NCBI GenBank assembly: GCA_016281165.1
Contig: JAEEIC010000065.1
Coordinates: 1 to 6,498, forward strand
Source of the DNA: Bacillota bacterium
GTDB taxonomy: Bacteria; Bacillota; Clostridia; Peptostreptococcales; Anaerovoracaceae
DNA: 6,498 nt
Direction: 5' to 3'
Part shown: positions 1-5,532 of the stretch, in pieces
How the letters are laid out: each line of letters starts with the position of its first letter
How positions within the stretch are numbered: position 1 is the stretch's first letter
Made by a program: the position numbers and the translations under genes
The notes under the pieces: model-generated
Told to the model about the DNA's origin: nothing
Database searches by the model: none
The model's input: the letters and a program-made list of their open reading frames with translations, nothing else

Positions 1-259
1 GACTCCCTCCATGAGGCTCTCCTCCGGCGACGCCAGAAGGATGCTCCTTGACGACAGCATAGATCTCGCCCCCGGGGCGGAGGAAAAGCTCGCGGGAAGG
101 CATATCGTCCTCGTCGACGACGTCGTGACCACGGGGACCACGGCCGACAGCTGCGCGAGGCTCCTCAAGCAGGGCGGGGCGGGAAAGGTCAGCGTCCTGT
201 GCTTCGCGGTGAGCCCCCTGCACAACAGGGTGGACATCCGCGAGGAGGATGAGATATAA
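1..259 (+). CDS. comF: ComF-family phosphoribosyltransferase, C-terminal part (5' end outside window)
   Basis: This is the C-terminal end of a ComF/ComFC-like protein; the reading frame is open from the window edge and stops with TAA at 257-259. The fragment carries the PRPP-binding loop of type I phosphoribosyltransferases: two acidic residues followed by TTGTT (VDDVVTTGTT, encoded at 113-142), preceded by a hydrophobic strand (HIVLV) and followed by a helix and the GAGKVSVLCFAVSP strand typical of the ComF C-terminus. In competent Gram-positives ComFC acts in DNA uptake; in most others its substrate is unknown. The N-terminal zinc-finger half of the family cannot be seen. The ATG at 11 is internal, not the start. 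In many Bacillota comF lies just upstream of hpf, as here. The stop codon is shared with the -10 box of the next promoter. The family call is firm; the biological role is not. Confidence 0.88.
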   Translation, partial: TPSMRLSSGDARRMLLDDSIDLAPGAEEKLAGRHIVLVDDVVTTGTTADSCARLLKQGGAGKVSVLCFAVSPLHNRVDIREEDEI

Positions 260-260
260 T
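231..260 (+). promoter_or_regulatory. Sigma-A-type promoter for the structured RNA / hpf unit, overlapping the comF stop codon
   Basis: The -35 box is TGGACA (231-236, 5 of 6 to TTGACA), the spacer is 18 bp, and the -10 box is a perfect TATAAT (255-260). The -10 box contains the comF stop codon TAA (257-259). The predicted start at about 266-268 coincides with the first base of the long-range helix that closes the downstream RNA (268-277/444-453). That agreement supports both calls. Confidence 0.82.
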
Positions 261-266
261 CTCTCT

Positions 267-459
267 TATCATTCCGGACGGGCGCGGGTCTGTGGAGGAA
301 GATCCAGGCCAGCTATGGGCGAAGGGATCCACGTAAGCGGGGGCAGGAGGCTCCCGTGAGCATAGCATAGTTTAGAAGTAAGTCCTCGGGAAGATCCCGG
401 CAAAGGCAGATGTGGGGCTAAAGACCAGGTCAGCCGCTTTCGGCCGGAATGATGTTTTT
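267..459 (+). ncRNA. raiA RNA: Structured RNA upstream of hpf, probable raiA-motif RNA
   Basis: No ORF fits here, but the sequence folds into one closed domain. Helices seen by eye: P1 268-277 with 444-453 (10 Watson-Crick pairs, 186 nt across); 281-283 with 433-435 and 287-291 with 422-426; an arm stacked on the latter, 292-294 with 330-332, 301-305 with 325-329 and 308-310 with 318-320; hairpin 338-343 with 351-356; hairpin 387-390 with 396-399. The apical loop GCTATG (312-317) is exactly complementary to CATAGC (361-366), suggesting a pseudoknot. P1 is followed by G and five T (455-459), which could end a free RNA of about 193 nt. Known: raiA-motif RNAs are structured RNAs of roughly 200 nt found upstream of raiA/hpf in Bacillota and Actinobacteria. 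The class assignment is inferred from position, size and fold, not from a covariance search. Structured RNA is near certain; class identity is likely. Confidence 0.8.
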
Positions 460-473
460 CACAAAAGCTTCAC

Positions 474-532
474 CCTTTATTAAAGGAAATCACCTTTCGG
501 CGGCGTATATATAAATACAACCTGAAAGGAGG
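474..532 (+). promoter_or_regulatory. hpf leader with strong RBS and mutually exclusive hairpins that can mask it
   Basis: The ribosome binding site is AAAGGAGG (525-532), 8 nt before the ATG at 541, close to ideal. Four alternating segments precede or include it: CCTTT (474-478), AAAGG (482-486), CCTTTC (493-498) and GAAAGG (524-529, inside the RBS). Segments 1-2 can pair (3-nt loop) together with segments 3-4 (6 bp, 25-nt loop), which would hide the RBS. Alternatively segments 2-3 pair (5 bp, 6-nt loop) and leave it free. The complementarity is seen directly; a switching role is inference, and the helices are short and AT-rich. Confidence 0.45.
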
Positions 533-540
533 TTTTACAT

Positions 541-1074
541 ATGTTAGTAAAGATCACGAGCAAGAACCTTAACCCCAGCGAAAAGACCAAGGTCCAGATC
601 GAGAAGAAGCTTGCCAAGCTCGACAAGTATTTCTCCCAGGACACCGAAGCTGGCGTGGTCCTCACCAACGAAAAGAACAACAGCGTCAAGCTCGAGGCGA
701 CCATCTACGCCGGAGGGCTGATCTTCAGAGCGGAAGAGAGGGGGAACGACCTTCTGTACTGCCTCGACATGGTCGTGGACAAGCTGGCCTCCCAGATGTC
801 CAGATTCAAGCAGAAGCTGGTCAAAAAGCATCATGACCAGAAAGAAGTACTGCTGGCCAGCCAGCTGCCCGACGCGGCCGACGCCGTCGAAGAGGTCAGC
901 GTGGTCAAGACCAAGCATTTCCGCATCAGCCCCATGAGCACCGAGGAAGCCATCATGCAGATGGAGCTCCTGGAGCACAGCTTCTTCGTCTACAGAGACG
1001 GAGAGAAGAACAACGTCTGCGTTGTGTATAAGAGAAACGACGGGACCTACGGTCTCCTTGACATAGAGAACTGA
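541..1074 (+). CDS. hpf: Ribosome hibernation promoting factor, long form (HPF/RaiA)
   Basis: A 177-aa protein of the long HPF type. Residues 1 to about 97 are the RaiA/HPF ribosome-binding domain, which starts with LVKITSKNL, carries the helix KVQIEKKLAKLDKYF, and ends in the basic helix SRFKQKLVKKHH. Residues 98-119 are a linker. Residues 120-177 are the C-terminal dimerisation domain, recognised by VVKTKHF, PMSTEEAIMQMELL, HSFFVY and VVYKRNDGTYGLLDIE. In this family the N-domain sits in the 30S decoding region and blocks mRNA/tRNA binding, while the C-domain joins two ribosomes into inactive 100S dimers in stationary phase or stress. The length matches the family. ATG 541 is chosen because of the strong RBS 8 nt upstream. 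It is preceded by the structured RNA and followed by its own terminator, so the unit is monocistronic apart from that RNA. In many relatives secA follows; here it does not. Confidence 0.96.
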   Translation: MLVKITSKNLNPSEKTKVQIEKKLAKLDKYFSQDTEAGVVLTNEKNNSVKLEATIYAGGLIFRAEERGNDLLYCLDMVVDKLASQMSRFKQKLVKKHHDQKEVLLASQLPDAADAVEEVSVVKTKHFRISPMSTEEAIMQMELLEHSFFVYRDGEKNNVCVVYKRNDGTYGLLDIEN

Positions 1075-1093
1075 GGTTAAGACGCTCAAAGCG

Positions 1094-1118
1094 GGCGGGC
1101 CTTCGGGCCCGCCTTTTT
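1094..1118 (+). terminator. Intrinsic terminator after hpf, TTCG tetraloop
   Basis: An 8-bp GC stem (1094-1101 with 1106-1113) is closed by C-G around a TTCG tetraloop (1102-1105) and followed directly by five T (1114-1118). It begins 20 bases after the hpf stop and separates hpf from cdaA. Confidence 0.95.
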
Positions 1119-1123
1119 AATTG

Positions 1124-1152
1124 TTGAAATGAAAGTCCCTATGCGATAAAAT
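1124..1152 (+). promoter_or_regulatory. Promoter of the cdaA-cdaR operon
   Basis: TTGAAA (1124-1129) and TAAAAT (1147-1152), each 5 of 6 to consensus, are separated by 17 bp. The boxes begin right after the hpf terminator. Predicted start is about 1158-1160, leaving a leader of under 20 nt that is little more than the RBS (AAAGGGGGA, 1164-1172). There is no room for a leader riboswitch. Confidence 0.75.
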
Positions 1153-1176
1153 TAACTCTATATAAAGGGGGACCTC

Positions 1177-2022
1177 ATGATCCAGACAATCACCTCGCTG
1201 TTCGCAGCCGTAAAATTCAGCGACGTCATAGACATAATGATAATCAGCGTGGTCATCTTCCTGATCCTCAATTACGCGAGGACCAGCAGGGCGGCTTCGC
1301 TCGGCAAGGGCATAATCTTCCTCATACTGGCCTACATCCTTTCGAGCGGGCGCCTGTACGTCTTCCACTGGCTACTGGGCCAGATACTCAGCGTGGGACT
1401 GGTCTCGCTGGTCATCATCTTCCAGCCTGAGCTCAGAAGAGCCCTCGAGTATATAGGCAGGGGCAAATTCGCCAAGGGCCAGAATTCCATGACCAGGATG
1501 CAGAAGGAGGAGTTCATCGACCAGATCGTGGCCTCCATCGGTTATTTCGCCTCCCGGAAGGAGGGAGCGCTGCTGGTCTTTGAGCGCGAGACCGCCCTTT
1601 CGGACATCGCCGAGACCGGCACCATCATAGACGCCAGGCTCTCCCAGGAGCTCATAGACAATATATTTTATAAAGGCTCGCCCCTTCACGACGGAGCGGC
1701 CATCATCAGAGCCGACCGCATACTGGCCGCCGGCTGCGTGCTGCCCCTGACCGAGAACACCAATCTCAGCAAGGATCTGGGCACCAGGCACAGGGCGGGC
1801 ATAGGAGTCTCCGAGGCGTCGGACGCCCTGGTCCTGATAGTGTCGGAGGAGACCGGCATCATCTCCATGGCCATGGACGGCAAGCTCTCGCGCTTTCTCG
1901 ATCTCAAGACGGTCCAGAAGACGCTCATGACTTACTATATGGACAGGAAGGACATCAGATCCTCCAGCAGGGATCTGCTCTCGATGATCTGGAGAAACTA
2001 CAATGGAACGCAGCAGAGTTAG
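1177..2022 (+). CDS. cdaA: Membrane diadenylate cyclase CdaA (c-di-AMP synthase)
   Basis: A 281-aa protein of the CdaA/DacA class, which condenses two ATP into cyclic di-AMP at the membrane. Three hydrophobic segments lie near residues 17-34, 44-58 and 65-83 and end in the conserved IFQPELRRALE. The DAC catalytic domain follows from about residue 105, with the two signatures DGA (172-174, in SPLHDGAAII) and RHR (204-206, in LGTRHRAGIGVSE), then the VSEETGIISMAMDG strand. All expected active-site motifs are intact and the length is normal (about 270-280). The start is fixed by AAAGGGGGA 5 nt upstream. Its last 20 bases overlap cdaR, implying translational coupling with that regulator. glmM follows as in many Bacillota, where GlmM binds CdaA and inhibits it. 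c-di-AMP controls potassium and osmolyte uptake and cell-wall homeostasis. Confidence 0.97.
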   Translation: MIQTITSLFAAVKFSDVIDIMIISVVIFLILNYARTSRAASLGKGIIFLILAYILSSGRLYVFHWLLGQILSVGLVSLVIIFQPELRRALEYIGRGKFAKGQNSMTRMQKEEFIDQIVASIGYFASRKEGALLVFERETALSDIAETGTIIDARLSQELIDNIFYKGSPLHDGAAIIRADRILAAGCVLPLTENTNLSKDLGTRHRAGIGVSEASDALVLIVSEETGIISMAMDGKLSRFLDLKTVQKTLMTYYMDRKDIRSSSRDLLSMIWRNYNGTQQS

Positions 2023-3295
2023 AGTCATAGATATCATATTATCCGTAATCATCGCCATCGGTCTGTGGGTCTACGTCATCAACGTGGTCAACCCGCCCAT
2101 GAGCGTGACCATAAGGGACGTGCCCATACAGGTGCTGGGCCTTGAGTCCATACAGTCGACCAGGCTCACCATCGCGGGGGACGGAGTCTACACCTGCGAC
2201 GTGACCGTCAACGGCGCCAGATCCGACGTCATCGGCATCGACGCGGATTCCCTGAACGCCAGCATCAACCTGACCGGCCTCTCCGCGGGCCAGAACTACG
2301 TCACCGTCAACGTCACCGGCCCTTCCAGCATCTCCATCGAGGACATACGCTCCCAGAAGATCCAGGTCTATCTGGACGAGCTCGTGACCGAGCAGAAGCC
2401 CGTCAACATAGTGCACGCCGATATCGAAGGCGACTATGAAGTCACCATCACCGCCCAGGAGACCGACAACATGCTGGTCACGGGGGCGAAGAGCCTGGTC
2501 AGCATGATAGAAGAGATCCGTATCGACCTGGATGTGAACGCCCTCAAGGTCGACGAATCTACGACCCTGAGGATCGCCGGAGTCCCCCTCGACGCCGAGG
2601 GCAACACGGTGCAGAACGTGAAGCTCTCAAGGGACCAGATATATATCACCGCCTCGATCTACCAGCTCTTCGACGTGCCTTTGGCCATCACCTATGAAGG
2701 CACGCCCGGCCTCGGGGCCCAGCTCTCCAAGGTCGATCTGCCCCAGACCTTAAGGGTCAAGGGAAGGAGCAGCCTGATAAAATCCCTGGGCGCCATCCCC
2801 ACCGACGTCATAAACATCGAGGGCATCACCGACGATATCGTGGTGCCGGTAGTCTACCGCCTGCCCGAGAACGTATATCTCGGCGACGAGACGGAGCAGC
2901 CCGAGGCCAGCTTCACCCTCATCCACACCGGCGAGATATCCTTCACCTACGGCAGAGACGAGATACTCGTGAACAACGTGCCCGAGGACTGCCTCGAGTA
3001 CAGCCTGCCCGAGGACTTCGTCGCCACGGTCACGGCCAAGGGCGACCTCGGCATCATAAGGCAGATAGAGGCGAAGGACCTGCAGCCCTTCATAGATCTT
3101 TCCGAGATCGCGGGCGGCGAGAACACGGTGGAGCTGCAGACCAATTACAAGAACGCCAGGATAACCGTCAGGATCAGGCCGTCGGGCGTCAAGGTCACCG
3201 CGGTCATGGAGGAAGAGGAGCTTCCGCCCGAGCCCGCCGAGGGCCAGGAGCCTTCCTCCGAGACTCCTCCCAAGGGGAGCACTGCCAAGCCCTGA
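2003..3295 (+). CDS. cdaR: CdaR, membrane-anchored YbbR-domain regulator of CdaA
   Basis: A 430-aa protein with a short basic N-terminus (MERSRVRV) and one membrane anchor (residues about 9-28, IDIILSVIIAIGLWVYVINV), the rest presumably outside the cell. Four YbbR-like repeats can be followed at roughly 37-124, 131-217, 222-307 and 311-401; their cores read VNGARSDVIGID, VTGAKSLVSMIEEI, VKGRSSLIKSLGAI and VTAKGDLGIIRQIEAKDL. A Pro/Glu/Ser-rich tail (about 402-430) ends the protein and is probably disordered. In this family CdaR binds CdaA and modulates c-di-AMP synthesis; what it senses outside is not settled. The start ATG lies 20 bases inside cdaA, with TGGAG (1990-1994) 8 nt upstream, so translation is likely coupled. 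The closest relatives I recall also have four repeats. The repeat borders are approximate. Confidence 0.93.
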   Translation: MERSRVRVIDIILSVIIAIGLWVYVINVVNPPMSVTIRDVPIQVLGLESIQSTRLTIAGDGVYTCDVTVNGARSDVIGIDADSLNASINLTGLSAGQNYVTVNVTGPSSISIEDIRSQKIQVYLDELVTEQKPVNIVHADIEGDYEVTITAQETDNMLVTGAKSLVSMIEEIRIDLDVNALKVDESTTLRIAGVPLDAEGNTVQNVKLSRDQIYITASIYQLFDVPLAITYEGTPGLGAQLSKVDLPQTLRVKGRSSLIKSLGAIPTDVINIEGITDDIVVPVVYRLPENVYLGDETEQPEASFTLIHTGEISFTYGRDEILVNNVPEDCLEYSLPEDFVATVTAKGDLGIIRQIEAKDLQPFIDLSEIAGGENTVELQTNYKNARITVRIRPSGVKVTAVMEEEELPPEPAEGQEPSSETPPKGSTAKP

Positions 3296-3300
3296 TCTGC

Positions 3301-3340
3301 GCGGGAAACTTTCCTGTTTCGCGGGAAGTTTTCCTGTTTT
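3301..3340 (+). repeat. Two tandem copies of a 20-bp unit after cdaR
   Basis: Positions 3301-3320 and 3321-3340 match at 17 of 20 bases and abut exactly, 5 bases after the cdaR stop. Each unit holds a small GGAA...TTCC inverted repeat, and the two together can fold: 3306-3311 with 3326-3331 plus 3313-3314 with 3324-3325, one bulged T. No clean T-run follows the fold, so it is not a convincing terminator by itself. It may be mRNA 3'-end structure or a duplicated protein site. Confidence 0.7.
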
Positions 3341-3350
3341 GCAAAAAATC

Positions 3351-3379
3351 TTTACTGAACGAAAGCGCACTGTTATAAT
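3351..3379 (+). promoter_or_regulatory. glmM operon promoter with extended -10, embedded in the upstream terminator
   Basis: TTTACT (3351-3356, 4 of 6) is 17 bp from a perfect TATAAT (3374-3379), with TG at 3371-3372 making an extended -10. The predicted start of about 3385-3387 falls in the terminator loop, past the 5' stem arm, so transcripts begun here lack half the hairpin and are not terminated by it. The leader to the glmM ATG is about 46 nt. Confidence 0.78.
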
Positions 3380-3403
3380 AAATTGTTTAATAGTGCGCTT
3401 TTT
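3362..3403 (+). terminator. Intrinsic terminator of the cdaA-cdaR operon, with glmM promoter inside
   Basis: AAAGCGCACT (3362-3371) is perfectly complementary to 3392-3401, and the stem can extend by a G-T and three A-T pairs (3372-3375 with 3388-3391). A T-run at 3399-3403 follows. The loop is unusually long and AT-rich because it contains the -10 region of the glmM promoter. Confidence 0.75.
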
Positions 3404-3431
3404 GCGTGCGGAAAGCGAGGATCATAAAATA

Positions 3432-4838
3432 ATGAGCAAGTATTTCGGAACCGACGGGTTCAGGGGCGAGGCCAATGTGGATCTCACCGCTGAGCATGCC
3501 TTCAGAGTAGGTCTTTTTCTGGGCTGGTACTACGGCAGGGACCCGAGGCTCAAGCATCCTCTCGACTATAAAGCAAAGATCGTGATAGGCAAGGACACCA
3601 GGCGCTCGAGCTACATGTTCGAGAACGCTCTCACCGCGGGCATCGCCGCCGGCGGGGCCGACGCCTATCTTCTTCATGTGACCACCACCCCCAGCGTCGC
3701 CTACGTCGCCAGGACCGAGGGCTTCGACTGCGGCGTGATGATCTCCGCCAGCCACAATCCGTTCCAGGACAACGGCATCAAGCTCATCAACGGCAACGGC
3801 GAAAAGATGGAGGACAGCGTCATCGACGACGTCGAAGCCTATCTTGACGGCCTCTTCGTGCCCCAGGGCGAGACCTGCGAAGGCCCCTGGCAGGTGCCTC
3901 TGGCCACCGGCGCCGATATCGGCAGGGTCATAGACCATTCGGCCGGCAGGAACCGCTACGTGGGCTATCTCATATCTCTCGCCACCACCTCCTACAGGGG
4001 CATGAGAGTCGGTCTCGACTGCTCCAACGGCAGCACCTGGCAGATCGCCGACAGCGTGTTCAAGGCTCTCGGTGCCAAGACCTATGTGATCAACGACCAG
4101 CCCGACGGCGTGAACGTCAACAGGAACTGCGGCTCCACCCACATCGAAGGCCTGCAGCAGCTGGTGAAGGACGAGCTCCTCGACGTGGGCTTCGCCTTCG
4201 ACGGCGACGCCGACAGATGCCTGGCGGTGGACGAGAACGGCAAGGTCGTCAACGGCGACGAGATCATGTACATCTGCGCCAAATATATGCAGGAAAAAGG
4301 CACTCTCGGCGACACCAAGGTCGTCACTACCGTGATGTCGAACTTCGGCCTCTACAAGGCCCTGGACGAGCTAGGCATAGGCTACGAGAAGACCGCCGTG
4401 GGTGACAAATACGTATACGAGAACATGGTCGAGAACGATCACCTCATCGGCGGCGAGCAGTCCGGCCACATAATATTCAGGACTCTGGCCACCACCGGCG
4501 ACGGTCTCATCACCGCCATCAAGGTCATGCAGTGCATGCTCGAGAAGAAGACCAGCCTCTCCAAGCTGGCCGAGGGCATCAGCATGTACCCGCAGGTGCT
4601 CAAGAACGTGGTCGTGACCGACAAGGACGTCACCATGAACGACGAGGCGGTGCTCAAGGCCAGGGACGAGGCGGCGGAGAAGTTGGGCGACAGCGGCAGG
4701 GTGCTCCTCAGGAAGAGCGGCACCGAGCCCGTCTTAAGAGTCATGGCCGAGGCCTTCGACCCGAAGGCGGCCGAGGCGGCCGTCGATCATATGATAGACG
4801 CGATGAAGCAGCAGGGACTGTTCGTGAGGATGAAATGA
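3432..4838 (+). CDS. glmM: Phosphoglucosamine mutase GlmM
   Basis: Converts glucosamine-6-phosphate to glucosamine-1-phosphate in the cytoplasm, on the route to UDP-GlcNAc for peptidoglycan. The protein is 468 aa from ATG 3432. It opens with YFGTDGFRGEAN. The phosphoserine loop is ISASHNP with catalytic Ser107, and the metal loop FDGDADR has Asp257, Asp259 and Asp261. The sugar-binding loop GGEQSGHIIF is at 340-349, and the C-terminal phosphate loop RKSGTEP is at 427-433 (RPSGTEP in many relatives). It is about 20 residues longer than the usual 445-450, the extra apparently near 35-48 and 140-160. An in-frame TTG at 3339 would give a 31-residue extension but lies upstream of the promoter and inside the terminator region, so ATG 3432 is preferred; its RBS (GAGGA, 3417-3421) is modest. 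The adjacent cdaA-cdaR pair fits the known control of CdaA by GlmM. The next gene starts 1 base after the stop. Confidence 0.97.
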   Translation: MSKYFGTDGFRGEANVDLTAEHAFRVGLFLGWYYGRDPRLKHPLDYKAKIVIGKDTRRSSYMFENALTAGIAAGGADAYLLHVTTTPSVAYVARTEGFDCGVMISASHNPFQDNGIKLINGNGEKMEDSVIDDVEAYLDGLFVPQGETCEGPWQVPLATGADIGRVIDHSAGRNRYVGYLISLATTSYRGMRVGLDCSNGSTWQIADSVFKALGAKTYVINDQPDGVNVNRNCGSTHIEGLQQLVKDELLDVGFAFDGDADRCLAVDENGKVVNGDEIMYICAKYMQEKGTLGDTKVVTTVMSNFGLYKALDELGIGYEKTAVGDKYVYENMVENDHLIGGEQSGHIIFRTLATTGDGLITAIKVMQCMLEKKTSLSKLAEGISMYPQVLKNVVVTDKDVTMNDEAVLKARDEAAEKLGDSGRVLLRKSGTEPVLRVMAEAFDPKAAEAAVDHMIDAMKQQGLFVRMK

Positions 4839-4839
4839 T

Positions 4840-5514
4840 ATGAAAGCAGCCAAAGTATATACAATAGAAGAACTCTTCGATCTCTCCCATACCAGGGCGG
4901 CCTCCCTCTTTGAGGGCAAGACCTATCCCTGGGAGGTCCTTCCCCTGATCAAGGACTACATCTACGAGCTGGGAAAGACTCTCCCCGCCGACGAGTTCGA
5001 CGAAGTGCAGCCCGGAGTCTGGGTGGCCAAGGACGCTAAAGTCTATCCCAGCGCCTTCCTCGGCGCTCCCTGCATCATCGACCATAAGGCCGAGGTGCGC
5101 CACTGCGCCTTCATCAGAGAGAGCGCCATCGTGGGGCAGGGCAGCGTCGTGGGCAACTCCGTGGAGCTCAAGAACGTCATACTCTTCGACAATGTGGAGA
5201 CTCCCCACTATAACTACGTGGGCGATTCGGTGCTTGGCTGGCACGCCCACATGGGCGCCGGCTCCATCACCAGCAACGTCAAGAGCGACAGGCTCCCGGT
5301 CTCGGTCAAGGCGGAGGAAGAAGCCCTCGAGACCGGCCGCAAGAAGGTCGGCGCCATGCTGGGCGACTGGGTGGAGGTAGGCTGCAACAGCGTCCTCAAT
5401 CCGGGCACCGTCATCGGGCCCCATACCAATGTCTATCCAACGTCCAGTGTGAGAGGCGTCATCCCCGCCGGTTCGATCTACAAAGACGCGGATAATATAG
5501 TTGAGAAGAAATAA
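4840..5514 (+). CDS. Left-handed beta-helix acyltransferase, probable stand-alone glucosamine-1-phosphate N-acetyltransferase (GlmU C-domain type)
   Basis: A 224-aa protein. A short helical N-terminus (1 to about 50: LFDLSHTRAASLFEGKTYPWEVL) leads into hexapeptide-repeat coils (about 58-212) typical of left-handed beta-helix transferases. Residues 93-146 line up without gaps with the acetyltransferase domain of E. coli GlmU as I recall it, offset 240: Arg333 to Arg93, Lys351 to Lys111, catalytic His363 to His123, Tyr366 to Tyr126, Asn386 to Asn146. Asn377 is replaced by His137. Shared stretches include GN-VE-K, HxxYxGD and GAGxIT-N. A loop of some 10 extra residues follows (about 155-169). 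The uridylyltransferase half of GlmU is absent. It is probably trimeric and cytosolic, acetylating GlcN-1-P from acetyl-CoA. Position between glmM (1-base gap) and nagB (18-base gap) fits exactly. Relatives are often labelled UDP-GlcNAc pyrophosphorylase, which this sequence does not support. Exact substrate is inferred. Confidence 0.8.
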   Translation: MKAAKVYTIEELFDLSHTRAASLFEGKTYPWEVLPLIKDYIYELGKTLPADEFDEVQPGVWVAKDAKVYPSAFLGAPCIIDHKAEVRHCAFIRESAIVGQGSVVGNSVELKNVILFDNVETPHYNYVGDSVLGWHAHMGAGSITSNVKSDRLPVSVKAEEEALETGRKKVGAMLGDWVEVGCNSVLNPGTVIGPHTNVYPTSSVRGVIPAGSIYKDADNIVEKK

Positions 5515-5532
5515 AACAGGAGAAAGACCGAC

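Noticed and set aside
458..486. Possible second promoter for hpf (TTCACA at 458-463)
   Set aside because: No acceptable -10 box at 16-18 bp spacing (TAAAGG is the best); AT-rich TATATA at 506-511 has no matching -35.
544..1089. 181-codon minus-strand frame opposite hpf
   Set aside because: Shadow of hpf; composition is biased, there is no RBS, and it runs through the 3' side of the hpf terminator region.
1153..1176. c-di-AMP (ydaO-type) riboswitch ahead of cdaA
   Set aside because: The leader is under 20 nt from the predicted start, too short to hold any riboswitch.
3339..3431. TTG start giving a 31-residue N-terminal extension of GlmM
   Set aside because: It precedes the glmM promoter and crosses the terminator hairpin. 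The extension is not GlmM-like, while MSKYFGTDGFRG is the standard start of the family.
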